Shown here: piece by piece, positions 61,201 through 64,000 of the stretch | Layout: the number at the start of each line of letters is the position of its first letter | Position numbering within the stretch: the first letter of the stretch is position 1 | DNA from: a virus | IMG/VR virus record: IMGVR_UViG_3300047510_001118 | Span: 124,001 to 188,000 of that record | DNA length: 64,000 nucleotides | Strand: one strand, 5' to 3' | Made by a program: the position numbers and the translations under genes | Notes under the pieces: generated by a model | What the model saw: only the letters and a program-made list of their open reading frames with translations | The model's database searches: none | What the model was told of the DNA's origin: nothing

Positions 61201-61919
61201 AGCCCTAATTGACTTGGTCCTGTAACAGTTCCTGCTATGGTCTGTGGACCATATGTGCCTGCTAGAGCAAACTGAACTGATGTCGTAGTACAAGCGGTAA
61301 CTGTGAAAGTTCCGTTAAATTCTGTTGGTGTTACGTCAGCGATTGTGATTGATGCGCCAGGAGCATATGGAGCAACGACCTGTGCAGCAAATGTTATAGT
61401 GGCTGTTCCGCCAGTGGCCGAAGCGCCAGTTGTAGGTAGTTCAACTGTTGCGGCTGCTGAAGTATGATAGGCATTACATACATAGGTTGTTCCGCCGTAT
61501 CTTACAAAATCGTGTGAACGATATCTAGTATTAGCAGTCCACGTGCCGCGCCATAAAAATGACTCAGCAAATGTATCCCATTTATCGTCATCGTCTTCAA
61601 GACCTAATGCTAGTGTGGCCGCAGATGTATGTGCTTCTGTACAGAGATAAATCAAACCGCCGTATTTGACAAGATCGCCTACGTTGTAGTAGGTACTTAT
61701 TGCCCAGTCGCCTGTCCAGTTTGTTCCGCCTGATACCAGGTTCCATTTACTTGGAATTGCTGATCTGTCAGTTTCAAAAAGGGCTGCCGATGTATGGGGT
61801 ATTACGCAAATATATGTTTGACCTCCGACGCTTACTACGTCGTCTGGTACATAAGATGTGGTTGCGTCCCATTCGCCTTGCCACACAAATCTAATTCTAC
61901 CTAATTTAAATTCAGCCAT
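52242..61919 (-). CDS. Giant modular tail-fibre/virion protein (3225 aa)
   Basis: The largest gene of the window. The N-terminal 560 residues hold about seven CBM5/12-like repeats (W-x-x-xx-Y-x-x-GD-V-x-x-G-x-x-Y-x-C, with HTSA ends). Residues about 740-1830 hold six modules starting with C-x-RD-x-x-x-x-x-DA (for example CQRDIEYILDAIRYDLTYGG). A receptor-like beta region around 1890-2030 follows. Residues about 2280-2790 carry Asp-box-like repeats (W-x-x-x-x-YGxGxFVA). The last 260 residues (YLYIGTGNFNQTNYPNVD; TDQDGNFNVGDLFGVQQATG) are shared with the next gene upstream. Likely a long side fibre or tail appendage binding glycans. It has a GGAG ribosome site and a late promoter upstream. Confidence 0.88.
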   Translation of the reverse strand: MAEFKLGRIRFVWQGEWDATTSYVPDDVVSVGGQTYICVIPHTSAALFETDRSAIPSKWNLVSGGTNWTGDWAISTYYNVGDLVKYGGLIYLCTEAHTSAATLALGLEDDDDKWDTFAESFLWRGTWTANTRYRSHDFVRYGGTTYVCNAYHTSAAATVELPTTGASATGGTATITFAAQVVAPYAPGASITIADVTPTEFNGTFTVTACTTTSVQFALAGTYGPQTIAGTVTGPSQLGLELDQGKWDIFNQGVTYLGDWAATTRYKLNDVVKYGASTWICVTPHTSTSTFDNVKFVLFVEGLQFEDSWDIATVYQEGDIVTYGGYSFIAKTNNVGQTPTTNSDDWDLYTTGFNFRGDWLSTEDYKVGDVVRAGAYTFVAIADNTAEEPPAVMYWSQLNSGFKWRTSSAEYLAVTGTNLIPLVGGGTGAEFDVERVGTSYIVTVADGGTGYDVGDKIKILGTDLGGISPANDLIITVSTEASNVIGNISYVGYGSTWTSGVTYHRGDVVFWGASSFVCLAPHTSTATPPGNRPDQDTDGDFWNLLSAGSEALVLTTEGDTYYYSANGPARLPIGTDGQILRVNQGFPAWEYYGIINNLVYVGPTGTDTLESGQGLSFDKPWASVRYALDQIEKGYHNRDACDLLRKNKQFIMKEVSNWVTYTYTVAISASSAATNEFTCNSTGNLSANMPIEFSGTVGGVTAGTKYYVKQVIDGVKFTISNTQGGITRTLTTQTAPMTGTLSYDEATCERDVGLLVDALIYDIGHGGNEESTKAARSYYDADGGNYINDNFAEQITQTVSAYEYLVSIAEDVLDNVEPTTSYQIENGVLVADQVAQIIDTDLTAETQAKALVSDLLDIVINGLLAQSELAIKAAVTSNTTVSVKTGTYFEVLPMIIPKNTAVVGDELRSTVIRPQPAIELLANDTEKTVASLRRVKDIIPDLLTSPLSIVKTPGNPLDPVAIVGKLDGSNVDIFGTVGEYAAAERVETAANTIYDILADGVTAAPVEIMPDPVGFDVDYQNARIQIANNYAFIKADVSRYIQNTYPAVWTALGATGQAKCQRDIEYILDAIRYDLTYGGNTQTLIAGRSYYTYINLVIPEDTEVATVAAYTHMKSIIDEVARRLSVTPQAGNVTPQSLSGTGGSIGAATFAQDRVQDVIDWIEDGESPTTLAPSLTWVDDDLEAGFAAIQSRKSEIQLDGLAWVNKFFQDLSFNEDTCSRDIGYMVDAIAYDMAFGSNFASIIAGKSYYRNLESALTVLASQKKASLGLVKFLKYKIRGLAVGGGSAKAQLGIETIVSYIRNGKQPRFQWPTFTGYDVENHAAAKLITQNKKFIAAEVQQFIDDNYPSIVYSEEKCMRDVEYIVDAVRYDLTYGGSFASKQAGVAYYSRLTNALQIDSADKTATLNAYAQLKTVLQAIASGGVYSTLQGTVTRITGTTGDATSSTLVGSLVDIITNIIDQGLTTGVPRVTITDIVGGTTFTTASAHGLDIGDEIRPQASANGLDSGVTYYVKTIPSGTQFTLSATWNGTAITSFTSGTGLTILAETTNLPDISWVSADMLTQATTLQSARATIISLVSDWIGENYPNLVYDSVTCQRDMGYVIDAVTYDMLMGSNFRAVKAGMAYYQAQASKVIGEQKRATLQTFRELRRRIVNTISSSDDASTSAKNGMDIIIDILEFGVGEQPEIHGTMSYANDSGLINSSLVIKANLDFLAEEASAYIAATYGGEVTDTTSPSNILETALAHNLSVNDPVRFTNVFGGVSNTETYYVTSVPSATEFTISLTKGGNDVSLTTSTGSMTVVYAYDPTSCKRDMREYMDALVYDLRWPGNYKTTRSAQLYLNAVKGSEYADMFRTRNACGLRNCTLIGLNGDLSALNDFGTKRPTAGAYVALDPGFGPNDESVWILTRSHYSQNVTMFGTGCSGAKIDSSLHNGGNKSMVKNDFTTIMSDGLGVWCTGSDSLTELVSVFNYYGYAGYLAEKGGRIRATNGNSSYGTYGVIAEGVSSKETPLYARVDNKAAQAQITNVVTDGTMEVLRLEFGNAGSDYSNTVHTVSGSGYNIEALADEYRDGAVFETRIIDPDDGNGSGGTNYASAQNAAQSGTDIEITIAATDTALTNAYNGMRIQITAGTGVGQYANILTFLNGSKVAQVYKDSFTSLTATNTTVTSNLITVASTASLYANMPIYFTGTAFGGITANIPYYVRSAGLTATQFTVSTTPGGGAVTLSTASGSMTILAAGWDHAVPGTPIEAALDLTTAYIIEPRVSYSAPGFNATARTLSSTTTWKDVCYGDNKFVAIANNSTSTSYSPDGVTWANAGVLPSSANWSSVVYAGGEGAVATAVVGGLSGRGAQFRAILGEANTTGAATADQVARVEILDGGQGYDTPPVIVFTAVSGGTGATATCAVLDGRITDVTVTIPGSGYNVAPTVSAATDRITQVTVESWGRGYNSNPDVSIGDPFTGSVWASSTSVSLDSILYHTNTTVTPNIKNWYRVTLAGTTGVGGPVHQSGTVSNGTASLLYIGTTAILTPSRVSATGTTDGVVSIAVTNTGAGYTTTPTVTILDSTAKYVAIATGSTDIAYTTRTGISTISAWTAGTALPASNLVSLAYGNNIYVAVGGASSAASSTSGTSFTTRTIPSLGAGTYSAVAYGAKAFVAISTGNNQTAYSTNGTSWTAGGTLPANTTWSGLAYGNGRFVAVASGGRNAAVSIDRGQTWVASPAGLPTSTSWTSVTYGQGMFIATASGTTACATSPDGLNWTARTLTVSSSWISGAFGNPSNTGIFALISAASGTIANTVRTGAQALGRVRVASGIVAEVRMIEPGSGYPKGTVSSTVASTDVINVSNTINLVDSMPVEFFGTTAGGLVEENTYYVIGSTITASSFKISTTAGSTTPVQLTDATISGMTYRAGPVFSVTDPNKVLPATFRVRLGDGALGNPSFSNRGADNSTAQAETLGDGYANLYQPSTFISVNGLYDIPTAGANVEFASLPGLYFKLVTVNNVLGDLGNYTATFQINPGLTVLQAPGHGDLITTRIKYSQVRLTGHDYLYIGTGNFNQTNYPNVDISTASQANQELFSGGGRVFFTATDQDGNFNVGDLFGVQQATGTATLNASAFNLSGLNSLQLGSVELGIGSAIITQFSTDPFFTADSDNVVPTQRAIKAYITAQIGGGQSSLNVNTLTAGVVYIAGNSISTTTGVALNVTSKMNFTGGIDGAPVALGFFMQR
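53540..55080 (-). repeat. Asp-box-like repeats in the giant fibre gene
   Basis: Approximate limits. At least six units combine W-x-x-x-x-YGxGxFVAxA with an S/T-x-D/N-G-x-x-W turn (for example SPDGVTWANAG, STNGTSWTAGG, SIDRGQTWVAS). Asp-box repeats occur in sialidase-type beta-propellers, so a propeller or similar glycan-binding fold is possible. Confidence 0.7.
56440..59690 (-). repeat. Six CxRD modules in the giant fibre gene
   Basis: Approximate limits. Motifs CERDVGLLVDAL, CQRDIEYILDAI, CSRDIGYMVDAI, CMRDVEYIVDAV, CQRDMGYVIDAV and CKRDMREYMDAL, each followed by an aromatic-Asp and a helix with SYY or AYY, recur every 150-260 residues. They are internal duplications of a helical module of unknown function. 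Confidence 0.85.
60340..61910 (-). repeat. Seven CBM5/12-like repeats in the giant fibre gene
   Basis: Approximate limits. Repeats such as WDATTSYVPDDVVSVGGQTY and WAISTYYNVGDLVKYGGLIY keep Trp, Tyr, GD and Val-x-x-Gly at fixed spacing, with PHTSA-like ends in most. The pattern is that of small chitin/carbohydrate-binding modules. Confidence 0.85.
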
Positions 61920-61941
61920 TTAGTGCTCCATCCTTACTCGT

Positions 61942-61949
61942 TATTTATC
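61942..61949 (-). promoter_or_regulatory. Late promoter (GATAAATA) of the giant fibre gene
   Basis: GATAAATA (61949-61942, minus strand), with a leader of about 20 bases containing GGAG before ATG 61919. It probably also feeds the adhesin genes downstream, for which I see no other strong promoter. Confidence 0.65.
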
Positions 61950-61969
61950 TTACTTTATATTTCCGGTTT

Positions 61970-64000
61970 TTATAGTGCTCCGGGCCTTACCCACTGATTT
62001 ACAAAGAACTGATAGGCCATGCCGTCTCCGTCCCAGCCAGCAAATTCACCTTGTACATTGACTGTATTTGGCATATTAACTACTGATCCCGGAATTCCCG
62101 CAGGAATAGTACTTTGAATCTTATCTGGTCCACCTACTAATACTGTACCAGCAATCAACTGTCCTGTGAATGTATTTGATCCACCTTGACTTAATCTGCT
62201 GGTTAAATAGGATTTAATAGCCTTTTGAGTTGGAATTAGTTCGTTGCTGTTAGCAATAAATGTTGAATCTGTACTAAATTGTCTAATAACAACAGATGCT
62301 TGTCCAACGGCAATACCACCTAAACTCAGTGTTTCTAATCCTGATAATCCAAACTGGCTAGCACTTAAGGTAACAATACCTGTAGCCTGTTCAACACCGA
62401 ACAAGTCGCCAACTTTAAAGTTACCGTCTTGGTCTGTACTTGTATAAAACACGCGACCAAAGTTTACCTCAACTGCTTGATCCTGAGGTGCTAGAACAGT
62501 TTCTTCTGGAACATCTGGATAATTTGTTTGTTCAAAATTACCGTAACCAATATATAGATAGTCGTGTCCTGTTAATCGAGCCTGACTATATTTTGTTCTA
62601 ATTAATACTGGAGTTTCGTGATCCGGAGTTTCAGAAGATCGAATTTCCGGACCTACGGTTATATTTGCCTGTATGTTAGGAGCAACGGTACCAAATACTG
62701 CTGTTGCTCCTGTAATTTTATAAATTTGATCATTACCTTGTATAACTAAGTTATCCCCGGGTCCTGGTAATCTAGTTAAATTCTTAACAGTTAATGTAAG
62801 GCCGGTTTGATATTTGTCAGCATAACCACCGCCTCGAATAGCCACTGCTGTTGATGTAGTATTATATCCCTGGCCTCGGTTTAAAAATGTTGGATTTCCT
62901 AGTGTACCGTTACTAATTCTTGGAATTATAGAAGCATTTACAGTCACGTTTGGATCTCTAATAGTTATAGTTGGGGCCGATGCGTAATTAGAACCAGGTT
63001 CCCAAACAGCCACACCTGTGATTCTATTAGATGTAACAGTGACTCTTCCTTTTGTTTTTGCTCCGGCTTTGATTAGTGTAGCATTGTTCTGCCCCGAGAC
63101 TGTTACAAATGCTCCGTCTTTAGACGGTTCAACCCAACCGAATGTCACTGCTCCGTATGGATCGCTAGTAACTGTTCTACGTTTCCAGTTAAATCCGTCT
63201 TCGCTGGTCCAGGCAATATCTGAATTAGCATTTAATACTAAAAATACTCCTTGACCGTAACAGATTTTAGTTCCGGTAATTTCATAGGCACTCTGTTGCC
63301 ATGTTTGGCCATCAGTGCTAAACGCTGGTTTTCCTACAGTGCTAGAAATAGCAACAAACACACCGTTACCGTAGGCTACATCAGACCAATCTTCTGACGC
63401 AGGTAATGTTGTTATTGACCAAGATGTTCCGTTAGTGCTTAATGCAGCCGACGTTCCGCCCGATGCTACCGCAACAAATTTACCTGCTCCATAGCATAAA
63501 CCAGTCCACGATGCCGAAGTCGTTAACCCTGTCCCCGTGACCCATGTATTACCAAAGTCTGTCGAATAGGCTGCTGTTGCGTTCACTGCTGGGATAGGAT
63601 TCATTGGATCATCGTTATTAGCAGGTATATAAGTTGCTATGGCAACAAATTTACTGTTTCCATAAACTACTTTATTCCAACCGGATTTAGTTGGTAGTGT
63701 CGTTCTTTTCCAGCCGTCGCCGTTTGATTTTGAGACTAATGCTGTAGACTGTGTAGCAGTTGCGCCACCGCTGTAGGCAATTATTACCCAATAACTGTTT
63801 CCGTAGGCAATTCCTGACCATTGATCTCCAACTGGTAATGTAATCGGTGTCCATGTTTCACCGTCAACTGATCGTCCGATCGTCTGTTGACCGTCTGGCA
63901 CTGCCATAAAGAACCCGTTACCATATTCGATATCTATCCACTCGCTGCCTGTGGCCAGTGCGTTTGTCTGAGAATCTTCTTGAGTAAATCCCGGTGCTAA
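61970..64000 (-). CDS. Fibre protein paralogous to the C-terminal part of the giant protein, 5' part outside window
   Basis: The frame stays open upstream of the internal Met at 63907 to the window edge, and the residues there (YGNGFFMAVPDG) continue the repeat pattern, so the true start lies beyond base 64000. At least 676 residues are visible. The first 300 or so hold Asp-box-like repeats (YGNSYWVIIAYSGG, YGAGKFVAVASGG, YGNGVFVAISST). The last 260 (YLYIGYGNFEQTNYPDVP; TDQDGNFKVGDLFGVEQATG) match the C-terminal domain of the 3225-aa neighbour and end in MAYQFFVNQWVRPGAL. The two genes probably arose by duplication and recombine easily. It is a virion fibre component. Confidence 0.88.
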   Translation of the reverse strand, partial: LAPGFTQEDSQTNALATGSEWIDIEYGNGFFMAVPDGQQTIGRSVDGETWTPITLPVGDQWSGIAYGNSYWVIIAYSGGATATQSTALVSKSNGDGWKRTTLPTKSGWNKVVYGNSKFVAIATYIPANNDDPMNPIPAVNATAAYSTDFGNTWVTGTGLTTSASWTGLCYGAGKFVAVASGGTSAALSTNGTSWSITTLPASEDWSDVAYGNGVFVAISSTVGKPAFSTDGQTWQQSAYEITGTKICYGQGVFLVLNANSDIAWTSEDGFNWKRRTVTSDPYGAVTFGWVEPSKDGAFVTVSGQNNATLIKAGAKTKGRVTVTSNRITGVAVWEPGSNYASAPTITIRDPNVTVNASIIPRISNGTLGNPTFLNRGQGYNTTSTAVAIRGGGYADKYQTGLTLTVKNLTRLPGPGDNLVIQGNDQIYKITGATAVFGTVAPNIQANITVGPEIRSSETPDHETPVLIRTKYSQARLTGHDYLYIGYGNFEQTNYPDVPEETVLAPQDQAVEVNFGRVFYTSTDQDGNFKVGDLFGVEQATGIVTLSASQFGLSGLETLSLGGIAVGQASVVIRQFSTDSTFIANSNELIPTQKAIKSYLTSRLSQGGSNTFTGQLIAGTVLVGGPDKIQSTIPAGIPGSVVNMPNTVNVQGEFAGWDGDGMAYQFFVNQWVRPGAL

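Noticed and set aside
1-64000. tRNA genes, integrase or attachment sites
   Set aside because: Nothing of cloverleaf type in the short intergenic gaps and no recombinase gene; none can be supported.

Overview
The window is a 64 kb piece of a tailed dsDNA phage of the T4-like (myovirus) supergroup. The gene set and the type of fibre proteins resemble those of aquatic T4-like phages (cyanophages, pelagiphages) more than enteric T4. Evidence: UvsW, UvsY, UvsX, gp32, terminase gp17/gp16, head completion gp4, tube gp19, sheath gp18, gp13/14/15-like neck proteins, and T4-type late promoters (TATAAATA and variants). I see no photosynthesis gene, tRNA, integrase or CRISPR array, so the host cannot be named. 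Both ends cut genes: the first 303 bases and the last gene (61970 to the end) are partial. No stretch over about 150 bases lacks a gene.

Layout. 1-6.0 kb (minus strand): recombination and replication block, uvsW, an unknown 414-aa gene behind its own sigma70-like promoter, uvsY, two small genes, uvsX and gene 32. 6.2-15.0 kb (minus): packaging and head block with gp17, gp16, gp4, four poorly known virion-type proteins and a tail-tube-like baseplate protein. 15.1-27.3 kb (mostly minus): gp19, an enlarged gp18, a plus-strand HNH-type gene, dNMP kinase, a gp13-like protein and two fibre-like proteins. 27.4-30.4 kb (plus): gp14-like and gp15-like proteins.

30.4-47.8 kb is the outstanding region: a dense oxidative tailoring island. 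It has four FAD-dependent tryptophan-halogenase-type genes, fourteen non-haem Fe(II)/2-oxoglutarate oxygenase or JmjC/cupin-type genes, two paralogues of a protein of unknown function, a Nudix hydrolase and two tiny genes. It is built as two convergent, tightly coupled arms meeting at 38.2 kb. The plus arm continues from the neck genes. The minus arm of 14 genes starts at a perfect TATAAATA late promoter. Expression is therefore probably late, and the target may be a virion protein, a glycan or a small aromatic molecule. Single viral halogenases are known; I do not know a description of a phage locus of this size.

47.9-64 kb (minus) is a receptor-binding/fibre block: a chaperone-like gene, three tandem glycine- and histidine-rich adhesin paralogues, two small fibre proteins, a 3225-aa modular fibre protein and a truncated paralogue of its C-terminal part.

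Regulation visible in the DNA: TAAATA-type late promoters precede most modules, and several sit just behind a rho-independent terminator. In at least four cases the promoter lies exactly five bases from the ATG, which predicts leaderless late mRNAs, including the one for the large terminase.
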